Assembly: GCA_963706535.1 (NCBI GenBank)
Contig: CAVPMU010000017.1
Span: forward strand, 115,322 to 179,321
DNA from: RPQJ01 sp963706535
GTDB taxonomy: Bacteria > Pseudomonadota > Gammaproteobacteria > Steroidobacterales > Steroidobacteraceae
DNA length: 64,000 nt
Direction of reading: 5' to 3'
The notes under the pieces were generated by a model, which saw only the letters and a program-made list of their open reading frames with translations, was not told where the DNA came from and ran no database searches. Below are positions 24,443 to 33,312 of this stretch, one piece after another. Numbering within the stretch: position 1 is the first letter of the stretch; every line of letters begins with the position of its first letter. Both the position numbers and the translations under genes were made by a program.

Positions 24443-24967
24443 TCAGCTCGCCGCGCGCGCCGTCTTCCGGCGGGCCGGCTTGCGCACCGGGGCCTTGGAT
24501 TTCCTGGCGGCGGCGCGGGCCTGCCCCGCGGCCAGTGCCTTGACGTTGTCGTTCAGCTCGGCGACCCGCCGGGTGAGCAGGCGAATCTCCTCGGGGCTGG
24601 GCACCCCCATCTGCTGCAGCGCCTTGTGCACGCGGCTCTGGAACAGCGCCTCGATGTTGTCCCAGGTCTCGGTGGCCTGTTCGCGCGCAGTGTCGAGGCG
24701 GGTCTGCACGGACTCCTGCGCCGATTCGAACACGTCGCGGATCATCTTCTCGGTGGTCGAGCGCGACTTGTTCAGCAGGTCGAAGCCCTCGCGGACCGCG
24801 TCCTGGAACGCGCCGGGACCCTCCTTCTGCGCCCTGGCGATCGCGCCCATGCCGGCCAGCCAGACCTGCTGGACGCTCTCGAGCACGTTGCCGCGTGCCT
24901 CGGCCGCCTTGCGTCCGCCCCTGCGAGTGGTGGTGCCAGCCCTGGTCTTTTTCCTGCGCGCAGCCAT
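24443..24967 (-). CDS. phasin-like granule-associated protein
   Basis: The 174-residue protein has lysine/arginine-rich ends (ARRKKTRAG and RKPARRKTARAAS) around a long amphipathic helical core: ESVQQVWLAGMGAIARAQKEGPGAFQDAVREGF and a coiled-coil tail near residues 125-150. This matches the polyhydroxyalkanoate or lipid-granule phasin (PhaF/PhaI-like) pattern. The basic tail could contact nucleic acid as in PhaF. The ATG at 24967 is chosen; MGAH three codons upstream is possible. It probably coats lipid or PHA inclusions. Confidence 0.8.
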   Translation of the reverse strand: MAARRKKTRAGTTTRRGGRKAAEARGNVLESVQQVWLAGMGAIARAQKEGPGAFQDAVREGFDLLNKSRSTTEKMIRDVFESAQESVQTRLDTAREQATETWDNIEALFQSRVHKALQQMGVPSPEEIRLLTRRVAELNDNVKALAAGQARAAARKSKAPVRKPARRKTARAAS

Positions 24968-25061
24968 ATGAGCCCCCATGCGGCTCGCGCCGCGGCCGTA
25001 GGTAACCGTAAGTGTCGCTCGATTGATGCTAGCCCCGTGCTGCACCGTGTCAATCCGCTGC

Positions 25062-26585
25062 TTACGCAGCGGATTTCCGCGCGGCGCGACGCGGTTTGCC
25101 CTGTTTCCCGCCGGCCTTCGCGGCACGCCCCTTGCCGCCCCGGGCCGCGAGCGCGCCGACGGTCGCCGCCAGCAGCAGCTTCTCGAACTCGGGCGCGAAG
25201 CGGTCGGCCACGCGGTGTGGTTCCCGGATCAGCTTGCGGTCGGCGATCAGGCCGAAGTACACCTTGCCGGCGTAGGACAGGACGCTGATGCCGACGCCGA
25301 TCGTCCCCGTCTGCGGCACCCAGAAGTACATCTCCGTCACCCGCTGGCCGCACATGTAGAGCGGCGCCTGCGGCCCGGGCACGTTGGAGACGACGACCGA
25401 CGCCTTGCGGCTGAAGAGCTCGATCGCCGGCGCCTGCACCGCGCCCGGCAGCAGTCCCATCAGGCCGAGCACCATCAGCGTCATGGGTGGCTGCAGGGAG
25501 CCCTTGAGCGCCGCCATCGTCTGCTGCATCGCATAGACGCGCTGCAGGGGATTGCGCATGCCCGGCGCCATGTCCACGAACACGAGCCCGAACTTGTTGC
25601 CGAGCGACAGCGGCTCGTCGACAGCCCGCAGGTTGACCGGCACCGAGGCGCGCAGCACCAGGTCGCGGGTGTCGAAGTGCTCGTCGCGCAGGTAGCCGCC
25701 GAGCGCGCCCGCGACGGTGGACATCAGCACGTCGTTGATGGTGCAGCCGAGCGCCTTGCCGATCGCCTTGACCTCGTGCAGCGGGATCGGCTCGGCCCAC
25801 GCGACCGACTTGTAGCCGCTCAGTTCGCCGCGCAGCGGGGTTCCCGGATCGTCCGGCAGCGTGACCACGCGGGCGAACTCGCCGATCATGCCGCCGGCCT
25901 GCTTCGCCAGCGATGCCGCGTGTTGCGGGTGGAAGATCTGGTGGACGCCGCCCTCGAGCAGCTTGGCGCCCTCGGCGAGCGCGCTTTCGAGGATGTCACC
26001 GGCCGGCTGGGCGAGATGCTGCACCCAGCTCAGCACCGGCAGGACGTTGGCCGGCGGCTGCTTCGACCGGCGCCGCGACTTCGCGCCGTCTGCGGCCTGG
26101 TGGACGGCCAGTGCCGGGCGCGAGTCCTGCTCCGTCATCGAGAGCAGCACGCGGATCATGGCGATGCCGTCGGCGTAGCAGTGGTGCACGCGCGTGATCC
26201 AGGCGCTGCCGCCCTGGTAACGCTCGACCAGGTGCAGCTGCCACATCGGCCGGCGCGGGTCGAGCGTGGTGCTCGCGAGTTCGGCGGCCAGGGCCTCGAG
26301 TTCCTTGCGACCGGCGGGTTCGGGCAGTGTCGCGAGCTTCAGGTGGGCGTCGAGGTCGAAATCGTCGTCGTCGACCCAGGACGCACCGATCGGGTCGGCC
26401 ACCGCCTTCTGGCGGAAGCGCGGGAAGCACAGCAACCGCTGCTCGATCATGCGGCGGAAGTCCGCCGGCCGGATCGGCGTCGCGGTGGCGGAGACGCCCA
26501 CGATCATCATGGAGTTGCCGGGCGTGTCCATGCGCAGCCAGGCGGTGTCCACGCTCGACATGCGCGTGTGGTTGGGCGTCGTCAT
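25062..26585 (-). CDS. wax ester synthase / diacylglycerol acyltransferase (WS/DGAT)
   Basis: Esterifies acyl-CoA to fatty alcohols or diacylglycerol at the membrane or lipid-body surface. The 507-residue protein contains the catalytic HHCYADG (H-H-x-x-x-D-G) near residue 135, the ASWVDDDDFDLDAHL entry block, the NDVLMSTVAGALGGYL block and the C-terminal NVPGPQAPLYMCG motif. A lysine/arginine-rich tail ends the protein. It is divergent from a fatty acyl-CoA reductase, so the pair can make wax esters from acyl-CoA. Confidence 0.93.
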   Translation of the reverse strand: MTTPNHTRMSSVDTAWLRMDTPGNSMMIVGVSATATPIRPADFRRMIEQRLLCFPRFRQKAVADPIGASWVDDDDFDLDAHLKLATLPEPAGRKELEALAAELASTTLDPRRPMWQLHLVERYQGGSAWITRVHHCYADGIAMIRVLLSMTEQDSRPALAVHQAADGAKSRRRSKQPPANVLPVLSWVQHLAQPAGDILESALAEGAKLLEGGVHQIFHPQHAASLAKQAGGMIGEFARVVTLPDDPGTPLRGELSGYKSVAWAEPIPLHEVKAIGKALGCTINDVLMSTVAGALGGYLRDEHFDTRDLVLRASVPVNLRAVDEPLSLGNKFGLVFVDMAPGMRNPLQRVYAMQQTMAALKGSLQPPMTLMVLGLMGLLPGAVQAPAIELFSRKASVVVSNVPGPQAPLYMCGQRVTEMYFWVPQTGTIGVGISVLSYAGKVYFGLIADRKLIREPHRVADRFAPEFEKLLLAATVGALAARGGKGRAAKAGGKQGKPRRAARKSAA

Positions 26586-26656
26586 TCGGAACTCCGGGAA
26601 CTCGGGCAGCCTGGACAGGAAGTAGAATCTTAGGGCAGCGGCGGGCGCTTGCCACG

Positions 26657-26685
26657 TTGACCTGCGCCGGTCGCGCCCCTAAGGT
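26657..26685 (+). promoter_or_regulatory. candidate sigma-70 promoter of the fatty acyl-CoA reductase gene
   Basis: TTGACC at 26657-26662 and TAAGGT at 26680-26685 are separated by 17 bp, leaving a leader of roughly 50 bp before the ATG at 26744. It lies in the 158-bp divergent region shared with the wax ester synthase gene, so both could be co-regulated. Pattern match only. Confidence 0.4.
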
Positions 26686-26743
26686 AGCCGCAAAAACCGG
26701 CAGTTCGCGAACCCGCGCGATTCCGGTCATCGGGGAGAGTTCC

Positions 26744-28741
26744 ATGACCTATTTCGTCACCGGCGCGACCGGCTTCATCGGCCGCTTCCTGGTGCAGTCG
26801 CTGCTGCAGCGCGGCAAGGGCACCGTCTACGTGCTGGTCCGGCCGAAGTCCGCCGCCAAGCTCGACGAACTGCGCGAGTTCTGGGGCAAGGACAGCCTGC
26901 GGCGGGTCGTGCCCGTCAAGGGCGACCTCGGGCAGGCGAAGCTCGGCGTGTCTGGCGGCGACCTGCGCAAGCTCAAGGGCAAGGTGCAGCACTTCTTCCA
27001 CCTCGGCGCGGTCTATGACATCGAGGCGAGCGCCGCCGCGATGGAGAAGGCCAACATCGAGGGCACGCAGAACGCGCTCGACCTGGCGCACGCGGTCGGC
27101 GCCGGCTGCTTCCACCTGGTGAGCTCGATCGCCGCGGCCGGCCTCTACCGCGGCACGTTCACCGAGGACATGTTCGAGGAGGCCGAGGGCCTCGACCACC
27201 CCTACCACCGCACCAAGCACGATTCGGAAGGCATGGTGCGCGCGAACGGGCGGCTCAAGTACCGCATCTATCGCCCGGGCGTGGTAGTCGGCCATTCGCA
27301 GACGGGCTTCATCGACAAGATCGACGGGCCCTACTACTTCTTCAAGGCCCTGCAGAAACTGCGCGAGTCCTGGCCGCGCTGGATGCCGCTGGTCGGCGTC
27401 GAGGGCGGCCAGGTCAACCTCGTGCCGGTCGATTTCGTTGTATCCGCCATGGTGCACCTCGCGCACGCCAGGGGACTCGACGGGCGCTGCTTCCACCTCA
27501 CCGACCCCAAGCCGCGGCGCATGGGCGAGGTGCTGAACGTGTTCGCCCGCGCCGCGCACGCCCCCGAGATGGTGATGCGCTTCGACCCGAAGCTCTTCGC
27601 CCTGGTGCCGGAGCCGGTCGCGGCGTCGGTGAAGCGCACCAGGCCGATCCAGAACGTGTTCGACCAGCTGCTGCGCGACCTGCAGATCCCGAAGAGCGTG
27701 CTCGAGTTCGCCAACTACCCGACCCGCTTCGACGCGACCGAGACGCAGAGGCTGCTCGGCAAGGCCAAGATCCGCGTGCCGGCGCTCGAGGACTACGCCT
27801 GGCGCCTGTGGGACTACTGGGAGCGACACCTCGATCCCGACCTGTCCATCGACCGCAGCCTGAAGGGCGCGGTGAAGGGCAAGGTGGTGCTCATCACCGG
27901 CGGCTCCTCGGGGATCGGCGAGGCCGCGGCGATCCGCATCGCGGACGCCGGTGGCAAGGTGGTCGTGGTGGCGCGCGACGAGGAGAAGCTCGCCGAGGTG
28001 CGCAAGGCGATCCAGGCGCGCGGCGGCTTCGTGAAGACCTATTCCTGCGACATCACCGACCTCGCGGCGAACGACAAGCTCGCGCAGGACGTGCTCAAGG
28101 AGTTCGGCCACGTCGACGTGCTGATCAACAACGCGGGCCGCTCGATCCGCCGCTCGATCAACCTGTCGTACGACCGCTTCCACGACTACGAGCGCACGAT
28201 GCAGCTCAATTACTTCGCCTGCGTGCGCCTCACGATGAACCTGCTGCCGTCGATGACGGCGCGCAAGTCCGGGCACATCATCAACGTCTCCTCGATCGGC
28301 GTGCTGACCAACGCGCCGCGGTTCTCCGCCTACGTGGCGTCGAAGGCCGCGCTCGAGTCCTTCGCGCGCTGCGCGGCTTCCGAGTTCCACGACGAGGGCG
28401 TGCACTTCACGATCATCAACATGCCGCTGGTGCGCACGCCGATGATCGCGCCGACCAAGCTCTACGAGGAGATGCCGACCATCATCTCGCCGGACGAGGC
28501 GGCGGACATGATCGGGGATGCGATCACGCGCAAGCCGCAGCGCATCGCGACGCGCATGGGCGTGTTCGCCGAGATCCTGCACCTCGTGATGCCGAAGATG
28601 TCGGAGGTGGTGATGAACTCCGCCTACCGCATGTTCCCGGACTCGGCGGCGGCGCAGGGCAGGAAGGACGGCGGTGGCGAGCGGCCCGCCACACGCGAGG
28701 CGATGATCTTCGCCTCGCTGATGCGCGGCATACACTGGTAG
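26744..28741 (+). CDS. two-domain fatty acyl-CoA reductase (fatty alcohol forming)
   Basis: Reduces acyl-CoA to fatty alcohol with NADPH. The 665-residue protein has an N-terminal extended-SDR domain (TGATGFIGRFLVQSLL, catalytic YHRTKHDSE) and, after LKGAVKGKVVLITGG, a C-terminal classical SDR domain (TGGSSGIGEAAAI, NNAGRSIRRSI, YVASKAALE). It ends MRGIHW. The architecture and many blocks match the Marinobacter Maqu_2220-type fatty acyl-CoA reductase. The ATG at 26744 has GGGGAGAG upstream; the longer open frame upstream overlaps the divergent gene. Confidence 0.93.
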   Translation: MTYFVTGATGFIGRFLVQSLLQRGKGTVYVLVRPKSAAKLDELREFWGKDSLRRVVPVKGDLGQAKLGVSGGDLRKLKGKVQHFFHLGAVYDIEASAAAMEKANIEGTQNALDLAHAVGAGCFHLVSSIAAAGLYRGTFTEDMFEEAEGLDHPYHRTKHDSEGMVRANGRLKYRIYRPGVVVGHSQTGFIDKIDGPYYFFKALQKLRESWPRWMPLVGVEGGQVNLVPVDFVVSAMVHLAHARGLDGRCFHLTDPKPRRMGEVLNVFARAAHAPEMVMRFDPKLFALVPEPVAASVKRTRPIQNVFDQLLRDLQIPKSVLEFANYPTRFDATETQRLLGKAKIRVPALEDYAWRLWDYWERHLDPDLSIDRSLKGAVKGKVVLITGGSSGIGEAAAIRIADAGGKVVVVARDEEKLAEVRKAIQARGGFVKTYSCDITDLAANDKLAQDVLKEFGHVDVLINNAGRSIRRSINLSYDRFHDYERTMQLNYFACVRLTMNLLPSMTARKSGHIINVSSIGVLTNAPRFSAYVASKAALESFARCAASEFHDEGVHFTIINMPLVRTPMIAPTKLYEEMPTIISPDEAADMIGDAITRKPQRIATRMGVFAEILHLVMPKMSEVVMNSAYRMFPDSAAAQGRKDGGGERPATREAMIFASLMRGIHW

Positions 28742-28780
28742 GCGCGGGCGGCCGGACCGATCGCCGCAGGAGCGCGTGAA

Positions 28781-29905
28781 ATGAGCAGGATCGGTGTCGT
28801 CCTTGCCCTCGCAGCATTGGGCTCCCTGGCTCCGGGCAGCGTCCTTGCACAGGCCAGCCAGCGCTCGACGCAGGGCGACTGCACGCGCGAGGTCGAGCGG
28901 CGCGGCTACGACGTGGTCTCGACCAGCAATTTCCGGCAGTTCCGCGACGGCTGGCAACTCAACGTCAAGGCGCGCGACCAGCGCGGCCGCCTGGTGGACG
29001 GCTCGTGCTTCGTCGAGACGCTGAGCGGCGACGTCGACCTGTACGGCTTCGGCTGGGGCGGTAATACGCCGATCGACGATTTCGAGCTCAGCTGCGCCTC
29101 CATCGACGGCAAGTATCGCGAATGCCAGTTGCCGGTCGACGGCATCGCCCGCCTCGTCAAGCGCAGGTCCGATGCGCCCTGCGTGGAGGGCAGCAGCTGG
29201 GGCCAGCGCGGCGACCGCGTATGGGTCGACAACGGCTGTCGCGCGCGGTTCGAGGTGGTGCGCGACTCGGGATCCGGCGGTACCGGCCAGACGATCGACT
29301 GCCGGTCCGAGAACGGGCGCTACAAGGAATGCACCATCGGGCGCAAGTACACGGCGCGGCTCGAGCGCGACTACACGGGACGCTGCCGGCAGGATTCCAC
29401 CTGGGGCAACCGCGAAGGCGTGGTGTGGGTCACGAGCGGATGCCAGGGGCGCTTCCGGCTGGTGTCGTCATCGGGCCAGGACAACCCGGGACAGCAGCAG
29501 CGCGCCGAGGTGCAGTGCCGCAACGAGGCCAAGCGCCAGTACGTGAACGTACGCAAGGTCGCCCCCGCGACGTTGCGCGGCTCGTACTGGGAGACGACCG
29601 TGGACGGCACGCTGCGCGGGCAGAACGTGCGGGGCACGTGCCGCTTCTATCCGAAGGCGAATCGCACGGAACTGTCCTTCCGTGACGGCGGCGGTCCCGG
29701 CGGCACCGGCACGGCGGCTGCCGCGGTGCGCGCCTGCGTGAACGAGGCACAGGGCAAGGACCTCTGGGTATTGCGCAACGACCCGGCGCAGGCGGTTTCG
29801 GGCGGCTACACGGTGCGGATGCAGGTGCGGCTCGGCAACAAGCCGGCCTTCTACGCCACCTGCCATTATCGCAACGGCGACGGGCGCGCCGACGTCGACT
29901 TCTAG
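28781..29905 (+). CDS. secreted DUF3011-type protein
   Basis: A signal peptide (IGVVLALAALGSLAPGSVLAQA) leads a 374-residue extracytoplasmic protein. Two DUF3011 repeats lie near residues 105-165 and 170-225, each with a Cys-x-S-x-x-(G/N)-x-Y-x-x-C start, a C..(G/D)S(S/T)WG centre and a (D/S)xGC(R/Q)(A/G)xF end. A flanking Cys-containing domain (EVERRGYDVVSTSNFRQF; CRNEAKRQYVNV) recurs at both ends and a third time near the C-terminus. The evenly spaced cysteines suggest disulfides. Function unknown; possibly lectin-like envelope protein. Confidence 0.8.
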   Translation: MSRIGVVLALAALGSLAPGSVLAQASQRSTQGDCTREVERRGYDVVSTSNFRQFRDGWQLNVKARDQRGRLVDGSCFVETLSGDVDLYGFGWGGNTPIDDFELSCASIDGKYRECQLPVDGIARLVKRRSDAPCVEGSSWGQRGDRVWVDNGCRARFEVVRDSGSGGTGQTIDCRSENGRYKECTIGRKYTARLERDYTGRCRQDSTWGNREGVVWVTSGCQGRFRLVSSSGQDNPGQQQRAEVQCRNEAKRQYVNVRKVAPATLRGSYWETTVDGTLRGQNVRGTCRFYPKANRTELSFRDGGGPGGTGTAAAAVRACVNEAQGKDLWVLRNDPAQAVSGGYTVRMQVRLGNKPAFYATCHYRNGDGRADVDF

Positions 29906-29929
29906 CCCACGCTGAATTTCTGCCGCGAA

Positions 29930-29953
29930 TCGCGACAATCGGAGCTGTCGCGA
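29930..29953. other. perfect inverted repeat after the DUF3011 gene
   Basis: TCGCGACA and TGTCGCGA are exact complements separated by 8 bases, 24 bp after the stop codon. It could terminate or stabilise the transcript, though no T-run follows; it could also be an operator for the next small gene. Confidence 0.35.
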
Positions 29954-30009
29954 CCGGCGGCGGCAGTGCGAGGATGCCGATCGCCCGGACCCAGGGAAGG
30001 GGAGCAGGG

Positions 30010-30225
30010 GTGGACGCATTCCTTGTCGTGGCCGCGCTCGCGATCCTTGCGGCGTGGGTGGCGGTGATCGTTGCCAGGAGGCGCGCCATGCGCCGCGCCG
30101 CCGCCGAGCGCGCGCGACTCAGGGCGCGCCGCCGCAGGGTACCCATCGTCTCGGCGAACCTTCGCGGCCTCGAGTTCCGCGAGCGGGACCTCAGGTTCGA
30201 CGACGTCGATGCCGGCGACGCGTGA
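30010..30225 (+). CDS. small membrane-anchored protein of unknown function
   Basis: The GTG at 30010 is preceded by AAGGGGAGCAG, a good ribosome binding site; an ATG 12 codons upstream has none. The 71-residue product has one membrane helix (AFLVVAALAILAAWVAVIVA), a very basic stretch (RRRAMRRAAAERARLRARRRR) and a short C-terminal part with FRERDLRFDD. Not recognised. Confidence 0.55.
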   Translation: MDAFLVVAALAILAAWVAVIVARRRAMRRAAAERARLRARRRRVPIVSANLRGLEFRERDLRFDDVDAGDA

Positions 30226-30244
30226 CGTGCCCGGCCGCGGGGAT

Positions 30245-30637
30245 TTACTGCGAGAGGTGCTGCAGGCTCGCCCCGGCCTGCTCCCAGTTGCGGCCGTCGA
30301 AGGGCTCGACGTTGACCTGCTCGATGGACGCGCGATCGAGGCAACGCACGTTCACGCTGTAGCCGTCCGGGTTCGAGCGCGGCACGTAGAACGCCTTGAT
30401 GCCGCAGTGCCGGCAGAACAGGTGCCGCGCCACGCCGGTATTGAACGTGTAGGTCGCGAGGTCGTCCGCTCCGCGAAGCAGGCGGAAGCGTCGTGCCGGC
30501 ACGATCAGGTGCAGGAAGCCGGTCATTGCGCAGATCGAACAGTTGCACTCCTGCACCACGAGGCGGGCGGGTGCCTGCACTTCGAAGGCGACGGCGCCGC
30601 AGTGACAGCCGCCGCGATGGGTGATGAGTTCCGTCAT
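30245..30637 (-). CDS. GFA-family (CENP-V/GFA domain) zinc-binding protein
   Basis: The 130-residue protein is the Mss4-like GFA domain: GGCHCGAVAFEV, ECNCSICAMTGFLHLIVP, and HLFCRHCGIKAFYVPRSNPDG. The paired CxC and CxxC cysteines bind two zinc ions. Some members bind glutathione or act on its adducts; the substrate here is unknown. The ATG at 30637 starts a normal-length protein. It is divergent from the DUF2868 gene by 58 bp. Confidence 0.9.
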   Translation of the reverse strand: MTELITHRGGCHCGAVAFEVQAPARLVVQECNCSICAMTGFLHLIVPARRFRLLRGADDLATYTFNTGVARHLFCRHCGIKAFYVPRSNPDGYSVNVRCLDRASIEQVNVEPFDGRNWEQAGASLQHLSQ

Positions 30638-30695
30638 GCGGGCGACGATAGCATCCTGCCGGCGGGGGTCGTCCAATCCGGTAGGATCTGCAGCC

Positions 30696-33129
30696 ATGCG
30701 CGAGGAAACGCTGCGGACCATCCTGCTGGCGAAGGCGGTCGAGGAGACCGATCCGGGTGGCCAGCTCATCCCGCTCGCGGACCGCGAGGCCGCCACCCGC
30801 GAGGCGTTGCGCGAGGCCGGCAGGACGCGGGATCCGGCCGAGGCGCTGGCGGCGCGCGCACGACGCTTGCTGCAGCCGCTGGCGCAGCGCCACCCGGCGC
30901 TCGAACGCCTGGCACTGCCCGCGGTCGTGCCGGCGTGGCTGATGCTGGCCGTCGTCGTCGCCGCGTTCGCGAGCGGCCTCGGCCTCGCGGCGCTCGACGG
31001 CTCGCGCCGCATCAACATCCTGGCCCTGCCCATCCTCGGCGTGGTGGCCTGGAACCTGCTGGTGTACGCCGTCCTCGCCTGGCGCCTGCTGAGGCGGCGC
31101 AAGCACGGGGACGCGAGCCAGGATCGGCAGGGCGCCAGCTGGCTCGGTGACTGGCTCGGTCGCCGGTTGCGGCGTTTCATCGAGCGCAGCGCCGGGTTCG
31201 CGCCACCGATCAGCGATGCGCTGGTGCGGTTCGCCACCGATCTCGGTCACGCGACCGTGCCGCTCTTCCTCGGCGTGGTTCGCCGCTCCATGCACCTCGC
31301 CGCCGCGAGCGTCGCCCTCGGCATGGCCGCCGGCTTCTACCTGCGCGGCATCGTGCTGCGCTTCGAGGCGGGGTGGGAAAGCACCTTCCTCGGCCCCTCG
31401 CAGGCGCTGGCCGCCATCAAGGTGCTGTATGCGCCCGTGTCCGGCTGGGCGGGCAGCGTGCTGCCCCAGTCGACCGAGGCAGTCGAGGCCCTGCGCTGGA
31501 CGGCGGCAGGTGGGGGCGGTGACGCGGCACCCTGGATCCACCTGATCGCATTGAGCCTCGTCGTCTACGTCATCCTGCCGCGGCTCGCACTCGCTGCCGC
31601 GGCGTCGTTCGACGTGCTGCGGCTGCGCCGTTCGGTTGCGCTGCCAGCATCACTCGCCCGCTATGCGCAGTCCCTCTTCGGCGTGGACCGGTCACGCAGC
31701 GCGACCTCGCCGACGGCCATCGTCAACCTGTGCCTCGTCTCGCACACCAACGCCGGCAAGACGACGCTCGCGCGCACGCTGCTGCGTCGCGACGTTCGGG
31801 GAGGTTCGCGACGCGCCGCACGTCACGACCGCGGTGACGGCCTACGAACTGGTCGCGACGCCCGAGGGCGACGTACTGCAACTGTGGGACACGCCTGGGT
31901 TCAGCGGCGCCGAGCGGCTCGCCGACCGCTTGATCGGATCCGCCAATCCGGTCGGCTGGCTGCTGTCGCAGGCCTGGGACCGCGTGATGGACCGCGACTT
32001 CTTCCTGACCCAGCGCGCCATGCGCAACGTGCGCGACACGACCGACGTCGTGCTCTACATCGTCGACGCCAGCGAGGATCCCGCCACGGCCGACTACCTC
32101 GTTCCTGAACTCGAGCTGCTCGGCTGGATGGGCAAGCCGGTGCTGGTGCTGCTGAACCAGCTCGGCACGCCGCGGGACTGGGAGTCCCCGCTCGCGCGCA
32201 ATGCGTGCGTGCGAGGGGTGCTCGGCTTCGATGCGTTCGCGCGCTGCTGGGTGCAGGAGCACGTGCTCCTCGAGCGGATCGCCGCGCTGCTGACCGACCA
32301 CAAGCGAGCCAGTTTCGAGCGACTCGCAGCGCGCTGGCGCGAGCGCAACGAGGAAGTGTTCCGCGGTTCCATGCGCGTGCTGGCGGCGCAGCTGGCCGCG
32401 GCCGCCGTCGACGTCCAGGTCGTCGGTAATCGCAGCATCGGCGAGACGGCGCGCGCCTGGCTCGGCGGTGCGGAGGGCGGCGATCCGGCACTCGAGCGCG
32501 CGATGGGCGAACTCGGGACGCGGCTCGATGCCGAGGTCCGCGCGTCGATGGAAGAGTTGATCCGGCTGCACGGGCTCTCGGGCAGTGCGTCGGGCGAGGT
32601 GCTGGCGCGGATGGGTACGGAATTCGCCGTGAGCAAGGCCGCCGATCCCGGCATGGCGACCGCGCTCGGCGGTGCGCTCACCGGTGCGCTCGGTGGCCTC
32701 GCGGCGGATCTCGCCGCGGGTGGACTCACGTTCGGTGCAGGCGCGCTGATCGGCGGACTGCTCGGTGCGGTGGGCGGCCGGGGGGCCGCCAGGGCCTACA
32801 ACCTCGCGCGCGGCGTGGACGCGAGCACGGTGCGGTGGTCAGCGGATTTCCTGGCCGGGCGCGTCGTCGCGGCCGTGATGCGTTATCTCGCCGTGGCGCA
32901 TTTCGGGCGTGGCCGCGGCGAGTTCGCGCAGGACGAGTACCCGGCGCACTGGCGCGGGCTTGTGGAGTCGGCGGTTGCGTCGCACCGCTTGCAGCTGGAC
33001 CAGGCGTGGCCCCACGCGGGCCAGGACGCGGGCACCTCGAGCCTAGAGCAGCGGCTCGCCGCGCTGGTCGGCGCGATCACCGCGGAAGTGCTGGCAACCC
33101 TTTATCCGAGGGACGCCGGCGCTCAATGA
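30696..33129 (+). CDS. DUF2868-DUF3482 membrane GTPase fusion, interrupted by a one-base frameshift
   Basis: The first frame gives a DUF2868 membrane part (helices near residues 75-95, 105-125, 205-225 and 285-300), then a P-loop, SHTNAGKTTLARTLLRRD. Near 31790-31800 the frame slips: GEVRDAPHVTTAVTAYE, the G3 motif DTPGFSG, NQLG (NKxD-like) and the DUF3482 tail with a glycine-rich hydrophobic stretch (GGALTGALGGLAADLAAG) follow in the next frame. One extra base explains it. In many proteobacteria DUF2868 and DUF3482 are two adjacent genes; here they read as one. Function unknown. Confidence 0.85.
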
Positions 33130-33312
33130 AGCTTGCTGTCGATTTCCTCTGCGATCCAGAGTGCGACCGAGCCGAATAGCACGAACGCTGCGATTTCCAC
33201 GTCGAACCTCGTTGCGCACGGGGCGCTGCCAGGGTTCGGGAAGTATGCTTGCTGCGCCGCGTCAAATCGTTGACGGAATCGTTGCTTTTGCAACGCAGCA
33301 ACCGAGGGGCGT
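33130..33312. other. short intergenic region with a possible 25-residue membrane peptide
   Basis: On the minus strand, a GTG at 33200 opens a 25-codon frame to 33123 reading VEIAAFVLFGSVALWIAEEI and onward, a plausible single-pass microprotein with AACGAGG in front. It overlaps the end of the GTPase gene by 7 bp. The evidence is only hydrophobicity and the ribosome binding site. The rest is featureless. Confidence 0.25.
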
